From Cephalotus follicularis (lineage: Eukaryota > Streptophyta > Magnoliopsida > Oxalidales > Cephalotaceae), in NCBI GenBank assembly GCA_001972305.1, contig BDDD01000050.1, positions 516,613 to 580,612 of the forward strand: a DNA stretch of 64,000 bases, read 5' to 3'. The notes beneath the pieces were generated by a model. That model made no database searches, had not been told where the DNA came from, and was given only the letters and a program-made list of their open reading frames with translations. Below are positions 11,599-23,792 of this stretch, piece by piece. Numbering within the stretch: the first letter of the stretch is position 1; each line of letters opens with the position of its first letter. The position numbers and the translations under genes were made by a program.

Positions 11599-13948
11599 AG
11601 TATTGATCGTATGCATGTTTAGTCAGGATATTTGGGCCAAGTTTCAGAAATTGGCTGGATTGACTATATAAGCCAACCCTTTAGCCATTTTCCTTTATCC
11701 TTCCATTTCTCTATTCTTCTCCCTCTCTCTCTATCTTTCTCCTTCTCTCTCTTGCTGCGCAGCCTTTCTTCTTCACCAGCAGCTCCGGGTTACTCCTCCA
11801 TCAATAAAATAACAATTGCAAGTTAGCTTTGCCATTTGAGCAAGATAGCAGCGGGTTCTTCAAGTTCTCTAGCATAGAATCGACGGTGAGCTCGACTGTT
11901 CAAGCTCCGATTCTAGGTAGGATTTCTTACTTGAGTTGCCTACTAAATTGATTGATTGAATGATTGAATTGAATGATTGAGTGATTATATTGTCTTGAAT
12001 GGTGAATAAGGGTTTTTAAATTGAATCATTGATCTAACTGATCTAGGAAGATTGAAACTATAAATTGAAGGTTGTAACAAGTTTTACTAACCTTAAAGGA
12101 CTGATTTTAACCCTTGGTTTTCAAATAATTGCTTTAAACTGGATTTTGACTTGAGATCGACTACTTTTTTTTTGCTGAAAACTTGTTTTTCCCAGCACAG
12201 ACGTAGATGCCTAGCCCATTGGCATCAACACCTTACGCTTTTGGACTGTTTTACTGGAGTTTTATCTGACATTAGCGTCAACGTATATCCTTGGCGTTGA
12301 GGCCTATGACCTAGGATTTCTTTCTCCCAGGAAAAACGCCAACGTAAATCATATCAGTCATCTCAGTGTCGACGTTTTTGGTTTACGCGTCGATGCCTTG
12401 ACCCAAGGACGTCAACACCTAAATCCACTGGTTTATAGAAAGGTGATGCGCGTCGACGCCTACGTCAATGCCTATGCCTACTGGTTTTTAAAAGGCGATG
12501 CGCGTTGACCCCTCCTGCCAAGGACGTTGACGCTCATCAGCCTTCTATTGAAAGTAAACATCAAGCATCAATGCGTATATCCATAGCGTCGATGACCAAT
12601 ACCCTATTTTGGAAAATTGATGTTTTAAATCTAGTTTTCAACCCCTTATTACATTGCCGATTGACTGGAGCCTCACTTGAGGTATTAAAGTGTTTGAAAC
12701 ATAGTTTTCCATGGTTTTCAAAGATTGAATTGATAAAATGACAGATTGAGCCATAGGCGACGACCCAGTGACTTCCTTTGACCAGATAGATGTCCTTTCC
12801 TATATTGTTAATTCGATTATCACCGTCTATTGGCTATTGATTGATTGAGCCATAAGTGTTGTGAATCTATGTTTGGAACGTTGGACGCACATTCCTATTT
12901 CTCCATTACATATCACCACCCATTGGCATTGTATAGATTGATTGATTGTTTTGTATGAATCCTATATAACGACCTTATGATTTGCATCAGCATATTAGGT
13001 TGTCAACTGTGTCCACCTATCTCGTCGATCGTTTCATTTATTGTTTTGACCTGCTAACGATTGATGTTCCTGGAGGGCCATAGATCCCCGACGGTCGTAG
13101 CTCCCCCATGGTTGTAGCTCATCGATACTGACGAGCAGTACTGTTACTAACTGACGGTTGATGCACCCGGAGGGTCGTAGCTCCCCGACGGTAGTAGCTC
13201 CCCGAAGGTTGATGCTCATCGATAATTTATTGACCCAGCCGTAGGCTGGAAGCTCTATGAGTCGCAGGCCTGATCAGTCTGGGATGAGTAGATAGATCTC
13301 CCACCCTTTTCAAGGGCTACCTTCCGTGAGATTGATCACTATTACTGATTGACATTGTATTGACCGAGTTCACATGCTCTATATGATATGATTGATTGAT
13401 TGGGTGTTTTATACACCACCACTGAGTGTCTGTCATTGATTGAATGTTATAGATCCTATTCATATTCTCTATTTTGGGCCAGTACCGTATGGATAGTTAG
13501 ATCGGCAATTCTATGCATGCATTAACCATATCATGCATTGATATTGTACACCTCACATTGATATTGCATAGACTGTCACGGATATTGCACATTGTACATG
13601 CATACATGCTGCATTGGGGTTCTGCTTAGCCTTGTGGCTAACCCCATCCCGTTGGATGGGGCTGTGTGTGCATTCTCGTGTGGCACAGGCAGGGCAGCAA
13701 GGAGCAGCGGACAGAAGAACTGAAGATTCCACTTGACTGCATGACCGTTTGTCTTAACAAAGCTTGTATTGTAAATTGTATCGAAAGGATTGATAATTGT
13801 ATTGTATTGAAAATGACTTGTATTGTATTGATGAAAGATTCTATGGGTGGATAGTGTTTTTTGCTTTGGTTTGCAAGAGAACTATTGTACCTTCCGCATA
13901 TTGTAAAGTTTTTAGTTTTTCCGCATTTTTATATTGCTAGTCCCGACC
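11599..13948 (+). mobile_element. C-family LTR, second segment
   Basis: Continuation of the LTR begun at 8836. It has a good plant TATA box, CTATATAAG (11664-11672), then a pyrimidine-rich leader, a cluster of degenerate GTCGAC motifs (12190-12540), a minisatellite (13060-13225) and a perfect hairpin, CCCCATCC-cgtt-GGATGGGG (13642-13661). The expected TTACA-type end is not found before element S begins, so the right boundary is approximate and the LTR is probably truncated or interrupted by S. No ORF here looks like a gene. Confidence 0.6.
13060..13225 (+). repeat. Minisatellite with 'ggtcgtagctccccgacgg' units in C
   Basis: The phrase 'tcgtagctcccc' and near copies recur at about 13094, 13163 and 13183, within two larger units that each start 'gttgatg' and end 'gctcatcgata'. 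This is a degenerate tandem array inside the C LTR. Confidence 0.7.
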
Positions 13949-13995
13949 ATTGTACTATATATTTTTTTGACATTTATGTCTCAATTCCTAATTTT

Positions 13996-15067
13996 GATGA
14001 TAACACATTTTCAACTAATGATTTTGATTTGTGCAAGATGAGCAAGAAGATATATCAAATACAAATAAGTTTAACCAGAAAAACTATCTAAAGCATCGAC
14101 AGTTAATTTAGAAGCGGCAGCGCTTCTGGGCTTATGAGGATGTGTCAAGCATTGATAGAACAAAGTGTCAGTGCTCAAATTGAAAGTGGCGACAGTTTAA
14201 TCAAAAAGCGCCAGCAGATTTATGTACAAAGCATTCAAAGCGCCAGCAGTTAATGTTCAAAGCGTGAACATAACAAATGAAGTAAAGCGGTAAAAGTTAA
14301 TTGTGACCGGCAGCACTTAACAGTTAAACCGCCAACAGTATTATTCAAGCGGCAACAGTTACACGGAGTGAAGGAAAATAAAGCTTAACGGTAACATCTA
14401 AGCGTCGACGCTTATATTGAAACCGTCGACATTTTGGTCGGAAATTACCATTAGATACGCCTTTTCAAAGCAAAATTTAAGGGTAAAATTTCCAAAACAA
14501 TTCCAACGGACACAAGACAATTACCAACGTCTCTTTCACCAAGAACACTATAAAAAGGGCTCAAGAACAACCAACAAAGGCATCAAGTCATGCAACAATC
14601 ATTCTTACTATTGTTAGCCTTGTTCTGAGTTATTCTTGTCTTTTTTTGAGTTATTATTGTGAGCAAATTCAATCAATATCTAGCCTTTGAGAGGTTGCAC
14701 AAAAAGTATTCATCTTTATATTTGTTTAAATATTTGAGGGGAGTGAACCCTTGTATGTGTGATTGAGGTCAATCACTACTGTTGTAAAGGTGCATCGAAT
14801 AGTTCCTGGAAAGTTATTTGAAGTTTGTATTCGAGGTCGAATACTAGTGGAAACTCAAGGAGATCCTTGAGAAAAGTTGGCGTAGGCGAGAGATTAAGCC
14901 GAACCACTATAAAACTGTGTTTGCATTTTCTTTCCCTATCTCTTTTTATATTGTTAATTTAATTGTGATATTGAACTGTCTGTTTAATTTTATTTTGGTT
15001 TACTTTTTCAAAAAAAGTTCATATTTTTTATAAAGTCTACAATTCACCCCCCTCTTGTAATCTTTCA
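13996..15067 (+). repeat. Element S 5' LTR (left boundary uncertain)
   Basis: The right end is firm: '...cttgtaatctttCA' at 15067, two bases before the PBS. The left end is uncertain (13949-13996), because no 3' LTR is available for comparison; TGATGATAACAC at 13996 is one candidate. Inside are degenerate GTCGAC motifs (14090-14430), including the perfect 16-bp palindrome at 14399-14414, and a TATA box TATAAAAAG (14549-14557) about 135 bp downstream of it. Confidence 0.65.
14549..14557 (+). promoter_or_regulatory. Element S LTR TATA box
   Basis: TATAAAAAG preceded by 'aagaacac' and followed by 'ggctcaagaac'. It lies 135 bp downstream of the TAAGCGTCGACGCTTA palindrome and about 510 bp upstream of the LTR end, which fits a U3 promoter. 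Confidence 0.65.
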
Positions 15068-15069
15068 AT

Positions 15070-15081
15070 TGGTATCAGAGA
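15070..15081 (+). promoter_or_regulatory. Element S primer-binding site
   Basis: TGGTATCAGAGA, complementary to the 3' end of plant initiator-Met tRNA except at the last base, two bases after the LTR end. It primes minus-strand cDNA synthesis in this class. Confidence 0.9.
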
Positions 15082-15132
15082 GGGTGATCTCATTATTCTT
15101 AAGTCTTAGAGATTTAAAGATCTAAATAGCCA

Positions 15133-16759
15133 ATGCCAAAATATTTCAAAACCCCCGTTTTTTATGGAAACAATTATAGTCATTGGAAAGCCAAAATGAC
15201 TATTTTTATTCAGTCTTTAGATTATAATTTATGGGATTTAATTAGTGATGGTCCTGACTTGCCTACCACCATTATTGAAAATGGTGAAAAAGTACCTAAA
15301 CCAAGAACAAGGTACAATGATAAAGATATAAAAAAGGTCCAAATGAATGCAAAAGCCAAACACGTTATAATATGTGCTATTAATTCTAATGAGTTTAATA
15401 GAATATCTTCTTGTGTGTCAGCCAAAGAAACATGGGATAGACTTGAGGTAACCTATGAAGGTACCAATCAAGTAAAAGAGGCAAAAATAAATATGCTTGT
15501 TCATGAATATGAAATGTGTAATATGCATGATAATGAGGATATTAAGACTGTTTACTAGATTTACTAATATCACTAATGCTATACAAGCTCTAGATAAAGT
15601 TTATACTATTAGTGAAATGGTGAGGAAATTTCTCAAATGCTTACCAAGAATGTGGATGCCTAAGGTGACAGCTATCGAGGAAGTAAAAGATCTTAATACT
15701 TTGCCTTTGGAGGATCTTCTCAGATTCTTAATGACACATGAGCTGTCAATCTTGAAAAGAGACGATGAAGAAGAAACGGAAAGGAAAAAGAAAAAAAATG
15801 ATAGCTTTAAAGTCTTCAACAAATGAAGAAACTGATGACAAAAGTGATCAAGAGCTGGCATTGATCACAAGAAATTTCAGAAAATTCCTTGAAAGCAAAA
15901 AGAAATCTGGAAAAAAACCATTCAAGAAAAGTAATATTCAAAAAGGTGAGTCAAGAAAAATTGAAGAAATTATTTGTTACAAGTGTAACAAATCTGGGCA
16001 TTACAAAAGTGATTGTCCAAGACCAAAAAGAAGGAGCGGTTTAAGAAAAAGAAATCTATGCTTGCCACATGGGATGATAGTGATGAATCGAGTTCTGATG
16101 AAGAATCTCCTGTAGAAGTAGCTCAACTAGCACTAATGGCTATCGAGGAAGAGTAAGAAGAAAATGATAAGGTAACTTACGATGAACTTATTTTAATAGT
16201 AGAAAAATATGGCTGTATTATTTCTGAATTAAAGAAAAAGATTAAGAATTTAAATGTTGAAAATAATAATTTAAAAATGGCTAATGATCTGTTTGTTTTG
16301 AACAATAAAGATGAAAAGAAGATAGAAATACTAGAAAAAGAAAATGAATGTCTTCAAACTGAAATAGATGCATTAAAGAAAACTTTCTCAAATTTTTCTA
16401 ACAGTAGTGAAAAGTTAGAAAAACTTTCAGGTATGCAAAGATGTGTGTTTGATAAAGCGGGATTAGGATATGATTAAATGAATAATGTAAAGCATTATCA
16501 ATTTTTTTTTGAAAGAACAATAAAAATTGAAAAAGAAAAAGTTGAAAAAGAAATCGTTAAAAAGAAAAACACAAATGTTTTTTATAATTTTTGTGGTAAA
16601 AAAGGTCATATATCTTCATCGTGTTTTTATAAGAGAAATGTTAAATATAAATCGACACCTAATTTTATTAGAGTAAAGAAAATATGGGTTCCAAAAGGAA
16701 TCATTGAAACTAACCCGAAAGGACCCAAAATTAGTTGGGTACCTCAAACAAAAATTTGA
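15133..16759 (+). pseudogene. gag: Element S gag (two zinc knuckles), frameshifted
   Basis: Starts MPKYFKTPVFYGNNYSHWK, the usual N-terminus of copia Gag, with 'ETWDRLEVTYEGT' further on. The frame is broken near 15555 (stop after 'DIKTVY'), resumes in frame 2 to about 15826, and then in frame 3 across a basic linker to a CX2CX4HX4C knuckle, CYKCNKSGHYKSDC, near 15976-16017. A frame 2 coiled-coil-like region (16277-16477, Lys/Glu/Leu-rich) follows, then a second knuckle-like motif, FCGKKGHISSSC (16588-16623). The first Cys of that motif appears to be Phe-Cys only, so zinc binding is doubtful. Stops near 16156 and 16475 add to the damage. Capsid protein of the element, now non-functional. Confidence 0.85.
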
Positions 16760-16794
16760 TATTATTTTTGTAGGTATGCTTGAAGGCATTATCC

Positions 16795-18540
16795 AAGAAA
16801 ACACAATGGTACTTGGATAGTGGGTATTCAAAGCATATGACTGGTGACAAAAGTTTGTTTGTCAAATTCGAATCAAAATAAGGAGGTGACGTCACGTTTG
16901 GAGACAACGCAAACGGACAAATTATGGGAGTTGGCTCTATAGGTAATGAACATACTTCTATTTCCAATGTATTATATGTAGATGGACTCAAACACAATCT
17001 GTTGAGCATAAGTCAATTATGTGACAAGGATTACAGATTCATTTTTGAAAATGATTTATATAAAGTGATAAACATCAAAAATAACCAAATTAAATTGATA
17101 GGATATAGACATGGTAATGTTTATCTTGTAAACATAAATGATTTACAAAATATAAAATGTCTATTATCTATAAATAATGATAGTTGGTTATGGCATAGGA
17201 GACTTGGTCATGTTGGAATGACAACAATTTCAAAAATTGTGAAACATGATCTAGTTAAAGGTCTTCCCAAAATTAATTTTGAAAAAGATAAAATTTGTGA
17301 TGCTTGTCAGTATGGGAAGCAAACTAGAGAAACTTTTAAAACTAAAAATTTTGTCAATACAACTAAGCCATTACAACTATTGTATATTGATTTATTTGGA
17401 CCTATAGATGTTAGAAGTTTAGGAGGTAAATCATATGCTATGGTTATAGTTGATGATTTTTCACGATATACGTGGACAATTTTTCTTGCTCACAAAAGTG
17501 GTACTTTTAAAGAATATTCATTTTTTTGTAAAATGGTTCAAAAAGAAATAGGCACTTCTATTTTAACTATAAGAAGTGACCATGGTAAAAAATTTGAAAA
17601 TAATCTCTTCGAAAATTTTTGTAATGAAAACGGTTTTGTTCTTGAGTTTTCTACTCCTAGAACACCTCAACAAAACGGGGTTGTTGAAAGGAAAAATAGA
17701 ACTCTACAAGATATGTGTAGAACTATTTTGAATGAAAATCATTTGCCAAAATATTTTTGGGCTGAGGCCATAAATACTTCAACTTATGTTTTAAATCGAA
17801 CATCAATAAGGCCTATTCTCAAAAAGACTCCATATGAATTATGGAGGGGGAGAAAGCCTAATATTGGTTACTTTCGTACTTGCAGATGTAAGTGCTTCAT
17901 ACACAATAATGGAAAGAATCATCCCGGTAAGTTCGACTCTTAAGTCGACGAAGGTATATTTCTTGGCTATTCTAATACAAGTAGAGCATATAGATGTTTT
18001 AATAAAAGAACTTTACTTGTAGAAAAATCTATGCATGTAGTTTTCGATAAATCTTTTTCTATGTATCCAAAAGAAGTAGTTGATAATGATAGTATAGAAT
18101 TTGTTGAAAATAGAATTGAAGATTTAAGTCTAGAAGATAATCATCACGAGGAACCACAACAAGAAATAAAATCTCAAGACAGCTACCAAGAAAATCTTTA
18201 TGATAAAACTTTGAAGGTAGTTAAAGGACATCCTCATGAAGCTATAATAGGTGACCCTAGACAAGGTATAATTACTAGGTCTTCGACTAATCATAATTAT
18301 ATAGCTTTTCTTTCTCAAATAGAACCCAAAAATATAAAAGAAGCTGAAAAAGATGAAAACTGGATAGTGGCTATGCAAGAAGAGTTAAACCAGTTTGAAC
18401 GTAAAAAAGTTTTGTTTCTAGTACCTAGACCTTGTGATCATAACATTATTGGAACTAAATGGGGTTTTTAGGAATAAAATGGATGAACAAGGAATAGTCG
18501 TTAGAAATAAAGCTAGGTTAGTAGCTAAAGGATATTCCTA
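16795..18540 (+). pseudogene. pol: Element S protease and integrase
   Basis: The aspartic protease motif Asp-Ser-Gly is at 16816-16824 ('WYLDSGYSKHMTGD'). An in-frame TAA follows at 16878. From 16924 the frame continues through a GAG-pre-integrase HHCC region (H...H in 'LWHRRLGHVG', then CDAC) and the integrase core, with catalytic residues in 'YIDLFGP' (Asp), 'RSDHGKKFE' (Asp) and 'NGVVERKNRT' (Glu), so the DDE triad is intact. A TAA at 17941-17943 cuts the core from its C-terminal region ('DEGIFLGYS...RAYRCFN'). A one-base shift near 18470 and a TAA at 18539 separate it from RT. Integrates element cDNA in functional relatives. Confidence 0.9.
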
Positions 18541-19846
18541 AGAAGAGGAAATTGATTTCGATGAATCTTATGCACCTGTAGCTCGATTAGAGTCTATTAG
18601 AATTTTGCTTGCATATGCATCTTTTAAAGATTATACACTTTATCAAATGGATGTAAAAAGTGCTTTTCTAAATGGTTTAATAAAAGAGGAAGTGTATGTT
18701 GAACAACCTCCTGGCTTTGAAAATCCACATTTTCCAAACCATGTTTTAAAACTTTCGAAAGCTTTGTATGATTTAAAACAAGCTCCTAGAGCTTGGTATG
18801 AAAAATGGAGTGGTTATTTACTTAAAAATAATTTTAAAAGAGCATCAATAGATATAACTTTATTTACAAAATCCCAAAATGACGATATTTTAATTGTTCA
18901 AATATACGTTGACGACATTATTTTTGGTTCAACTAATGAAAGTTTGTGCAAGGATTTTGCTAAGATTATGCAGGATGAGTTCGAAATGAGCATGATGGGA
19001 GAACTGAATTTCTTCCTCGGACTTCAAGTTAAACAACTCAAAGATGACATATTCATTAACCAATCAAAATATGTGAAAGATTTACTCAAGCGGTTTGGGA
19101 TGGATAATTCAAAGAAAAGCAAAACTCCAATGAGCATGACAACGAGGTTAGACAAAGATGAGCATGGTAAAACTATTGATCAAAAACTCTATTGGAGTAT
19201 GATTGGCTCTTTACTTTATTTAACTACTTGTACACCATATATTCTATTTAGTGTATGTTTATGCACTCGTTTTCAAGCATGTCTCAAAGAATCACATCTT
19301 CATGCTGTAAAACGAATCTTTAAGTATTTAGCATATACACCGTCCTTAGGTTTATGGTATCCTAGGAATTCTACCTTTGACTTGCATACATATTCGGATG
19401 CGGACTTTGGAGGATATAAGGTAGATAGAAAGAGCACTAGTGGTACTTGTCAATTTTTAGGAAATATGCTTATATCTTGGTTTAGCAAAAAGCAAAATTC
19501 GATAGCGCTTTCCACTACCGAAGCTGAGTATATAGCAACTGGAAGTTGTTGTGCACACGTAATGTGGATAAAACAACTTTTAGATTATGGTTTAAATTTT
19601 AAAAAAGTAACCATAAAATGTGACAATACCAGTGCAATATGTTTAGGTAAAAATCCTGTACATCATTCTAGAATCAAACATATAGATATTCAATATCATT
19701 TTATTAAGGATCACATAGAACGAGAAGATATCAAACTTATTTTTGTGCCTACAAAAGACCAAATAGTAGACATTTTCACTAAACCCTTAGAAGAGCAAAC
19801 TTTTTCAAAATGTAGGATGGAATTTGGTTTATGTGAAATTGAGTGA
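18475..19846 (+). pseudogene. pol: Element S reverse transcriptase and RNase H
   Basis: The main frame is 18605-19846 (413 residues), with upstream RT sequence 'RNKARLVAKGYS' in the same frame before the TAA at 18539. RT motifs: '[12 protein letters not shown]', '[14 protein letters not shown]' and the catalytic YVDDI box. RNase H motifs: 'YSDADFGG', '[11 protein letters not shown]', 'STTEAEYIA', 'CDNTSAI' and 'HSRIKHIDI'. All key acidic residues are present and the frame runs to a natural stop after 'MEFGLCEIE'. This is the best-preserved copia coding block in the window. Upstream breaks prevent a full polyprotein. Confidence 0.95.
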
Positions 19847-19939
19847 ATAATATTATGTGCTTATATTATTATTGATTTGTATTGTTTTTATTCACAATTT
19901 GTTTTATCACTAAATGTTTTATTTTTTTTTTTTTACGAA

Positions 19940-20050
19940 AAAGGCTTAAAGCAGCAGTTAAAGCTTTAAGCGTCGACGCTTAAAATACAAGCATCGACGG
20001 TTTATGTGCTGATATAAATATAAAGAGCCGTCTGTTGTTTTTTTTTTACG
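19940..20050 (+). promoter_or_regulatory. Promoter-like block between pol and the third ORF of S
   Basis: A 20-bp perfect palindrome centred on GTCGAC (19965-19984), a related half-match ('gcatcgacgg', 19991) and a TATA-like TATAAATA (20013-20020) lie downstream of the RNase H stop. The same palindrome core and a TATA box occur in the S 5' LTR. After removal of the solo L LTR the block sits about 230 bp upstream of the third ORF's ATG at 28253. I infer an internal promoter for that ORF; no transcript data are available. Confidence 0.5.
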
Positions 20051-20855
20051 AACCCTAAAGTCTAAAACAGTCACCTCTGGCGATTTTTGAGTATTTCTTT
20101 TAGCCAAAATTTCTTCTAATCACTTATAAACTTCTGCAAGTTATTTCTTCTGTCAGGACCCGTTCCCGCTAACTCTATGGGACCCGTGCCCTGCCAGAGA
20201 TGGCACTTCTCTTGCCAACAACCCTCTTAAACTGAAACTGCCCGAGGAGAAAACCTGGGCTGGGCTGGGCGTGCAACTAACAGGGCAGCCAGGGCAGAGG
20301 ATCCACTCCTCTCCTGATTGTGCCCAACGCTACATAAAACCAAAGCTCCAAACGCGCCGTATCACTTAAGCCCAAAGCTTCACTTAACTAAGGTTCCCAA
20401 AACGTTCCGCATAACTACGCACACTTCACGTGCCCACTTAAACTCTCCTAGGGACACGCACAAAGTCCCCTGGTACCCCCGCTCAACATAACAAGCTAAC
20501 ACCAAATGCACAGCTTGACTAAAACACTAAACATCAAACTTATGCCCGCCCTGAGCCTTCTTCTAACCAGCCTCCCCTGGCTTCTACCCAAGGACTCCTT
20601 CTCAGGGTCTTACACCAAAGATCAACCTTACCCGGGGACAGCCTACCACCACAGGTAACACTCTAAAAGCTTAGGATATCCATCCTGGCCTTAGCTAAAC
20701 TCCCCCGCTAAGCTCATCTCCGCTATACAAGTCCGGGGACTCTCTAGCTCCCCCACCAGGCCTGGGATCACAAAACTCAAAACATAAAAAGTTTGTAAAA
20801 ACATAAGATATATCTGTGAACTTAAAACATCCATAACATAACTCTAAAGCATACA

Positions 20856-23591
20856 TGTAACACCCCCGGACGGCGGGAGTCGTCACAGGTCATAATACAG
20901 AATCTATCAAAACATAACATAACATATCTGAACATAAACATAACTTATCAGTCAAAAACATGACGGTCATAGCATAACTGAAAACTTAAAAAACTTAACA
21001 ATTTCTGAAAACTTAAACATTTTCCAGTTCAAAACTAAAACACATGTATCTAATTGTCCATGACCACTAAACAGAAAACATAATGGGATCACACTCCTAA
21101 GGATCCAAAACTTAAGGTGGTCATCTCTCGTTCACACATTCCCCCACTGCCCCTGATAACCTGCCGCATGGAAAACAAAAACGCGGCTGAGCAAACCTCA
21201 TTATGGATAAAGGAATTAAAACAGTAAACGATAAATTTTAAAAGCAGTAAGATTTCAATAAAATTCATAACAGAAATCTTAAGCAATTAAAATCAATTAA
21301 ATATTGGTAAAGTCACATTTGTACTTTCATAAAATCCATATAACTTTCGAAACATTTACGAAACATTTTAAAACATCATATCATGATACATAAGTCATAC
21401 TGAGCCACATACATATCACATAACATATATTTGGCAAGGGAGGCACTAATTCCACATGCCCACTAGAATTGAAGTGTACGGCACTACACAAGTCAATTCT
21501 CACAATCACATATCATATCACATATCATATACTAGAATCGATTCATACGCCTCTATCACATAGCGGATCCATAAATCCACCTCATGGGATTTATTCATAA
21601 CACTCAGAGACGTCGTAGACTAATCACACCACTACGGAAGTGTCATGTCCCCGTGCCAGGCCTACGACATGCCTATGGTACGCCCCATAGGTGGGTACAA
21701 TACCATTGACTTATCAAAATCAATTTTAAAACACATAAATATGCTTTCACAAAACATATTTGAAAATCGTTCACAATGGTATCATAACATACATTTCATA
21801 GTCCAAACATCAACTCATTTATACTTCCCTATAAAGAGGTGATCATAACATATCGTAACATATCGTATCATTTTGTATCATATGAATAAAGTCGGAATCA
21901 TTCATAAATGTCAAAAACCAACTTCATTTTTGAAACATGTCAAAACCATAAAACATTACCAATTTCATAAACGAAGAGGCATAGCAATAAGCAAAACTGA
22001 TTTATTTTGATAAAACCATATGAGTGTATCAAGGAACGATGTATCCGTACCTTATGCGTTCACAAATGCACTTACGGATAGATGATTTAAATCAAACTCC
22101 CCTTGAAGCACAACAATCTAAAAGACACCCAAAACCATTCATATAAGGGTCTAAGAAACATTGGAGACATTAAACAGACTTATTATAGTGTTTAGAAGAG
22201 ACACAGATTGATTCGAGGAACAAACGAATCAAAACAGTTGAAAACAGTACTTTTCTGGGAAAATAGCCGACTGTTACAGGGCACCAGCCGACTGGGGAAG
22301 CTTGGCAGTCGACTAATCACAAGGGCCAGCCAACTACACAAACCAGAATGCAAGCAGTCGACTGTCACATAGATCTAGTCGACTACACAACCCAAGACAG
22401 TCGACTGTTTTCATATGGCACTCGACTACTCATCCAATCCAGCTGACTGTCCACAAGAACAGTCGACTGTTCTGGACGACAGAACAGCAAAAACTTGACA
22501 ATTTCATGCAGAAACTGGTTCAATTGATTACAGTATTAAACTAGAGACACAAGGACATAAACATATGACCATATATGACATTTAGATGACATAGAAACAC
22601 AGAATTGACATGGAAAAAGATAGACAGTGGCTCAACTTTAAGAGAAAGAAATAACTCTTTAAACATATGCACATGTTCAAGTCCAAATTTTCTGCCCATG
22701 ATCATTAACAGACATTTAAAACCCGATTATGACAAGTTTAGGTGTATAAAACATGTTGACAGACTTACTAACACCATGACAGAACATGTATATATGCAGG
22801 AAATCAAAACTTAAAGAACACTAACAACACTAACAACAAAACCAAAAGACAAGTGAAGCAAATCATTAAGTGAATTCACTAACCTGCAATGATTATCCAG
22901 AACCCAGAAACACAGCAAGAATACCACAAATTCACTGGTTAAACAGCTGTGCAGAAGGGAAGCCAAAGAGAACCAAAAACAAGGAGATACATAACTATGC
23001 TTATCAAACTAGAAGAATTCAACCCAAAAGAACAACCAAAGGATTGAGATTACCTCTTCAAACTTGAGGAAATGATTTCACAATAGATTGCACAGGCTTC
23101 ACAGTGTAACGTTGGCAGTGGCACTTAGCAGAAAAGAGACAACATTTAAAAGGCAATGTCTCTCACCATAAGGAAAAAGGGAGACAAGAATCTGACCAAG
23201 AAGGAAGAAAAGAGGATTTCAGGGAAGGAGAAAGAAAAGAAAGATTGTTGCCGTGTGACATTGATGAAGGGACGAAGAGATTACGGGAAAAGAGAGGAAG
23301 AAATAGGAAAGAAATAAGAAAAAGAAGGAAAGAGAAATTAAGGAATTAAGGAATTTTAAAATAAAAGAAAAGTAATTTGTTTTAATAAAATAAGTTGGAT
23401 TATAGTAAAATAAAATAAAAACCCATACCCAACTTTGCATTATCACATCCAAAATTTTAGGCTGGTATCAGTCAGCCCAAATCACATAGGCCCAAAACAA
23501 AGGGTAACAGGACTTTAAACAAAATTAAAAAGCCCAAAAACAAACACATAAAAGGTCCATAAAAAGACATACGAACTAGCAGGGTATTACA
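20856..23591 (-). mobile_element. Solo LTR E2 (2736 bp, E family, minus strand)
   Basis: Plus-strand reading starts TGTAACACCCCCGGACGGCG and ends GCAGGGTATTACA, the reverse complement of the E LTR start TGTAATACCCTGC (55528 and 63590). Exact TSD ATACA at 20851-20855 and 23592-23596. It carries a GTCGAC palindrome array (22265-22465) and the conserved hairpin cluster (21572-21691). It is the only copy here that shows the full E LTR end, because the E 5' LTR is truncated. The short ORFs in it have no recognisable domains. Confidence 0.92.
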
Positions 23592-23792
23592 ATACAACTA
23601 TTACATATCTTATTCCCTAGCATGTACACACTGACTCCTCTGGCAGGCAAAAGAATACTATATCTTTACATAAAGAAAAGTCTCAGCTACTCTACTACAA
23701 AACAAGGGTAACAGAACCCAAAGAATGCCCCATGCTATGCAATGCTAAAGCATGAGCTGACGTTCCCTGGCGCTGAGCTCAAAAACTACCTC

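Larger units (their letters stand above)
13949..20150 (+). mobile_element. Element S, main body: SIRE-like Ty1/copia retrotransposon
   Basis: Plus-strand Ty1/copia element: 5' LTR, PBS, gag, protease, integrase, RT, RNase H, then a promoter-like spacer. The integrase-before-RT order is diagnostic of Ty1/copia. Two zinc knuckles in the gag region, an extra ORF after RNase H (28253-29410) and repeated 'gggggag' purine tracts before the expected 3' LTR resemble the SIRE/Maximus lineage; the lineage is inferred without a tree. The element resumes at 28171-29517 and 38721-38979. No 3' LTR is visible because D2 interrupts at 38980. Confidence 0.85.

Noticed and set aside
15070-15081. tRNA-like match TGGTATCAGAG as a tRNA gene
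   Set aside because: Only the primer-binding complement is present, directly after an LTR, with no cloverleaf around it.
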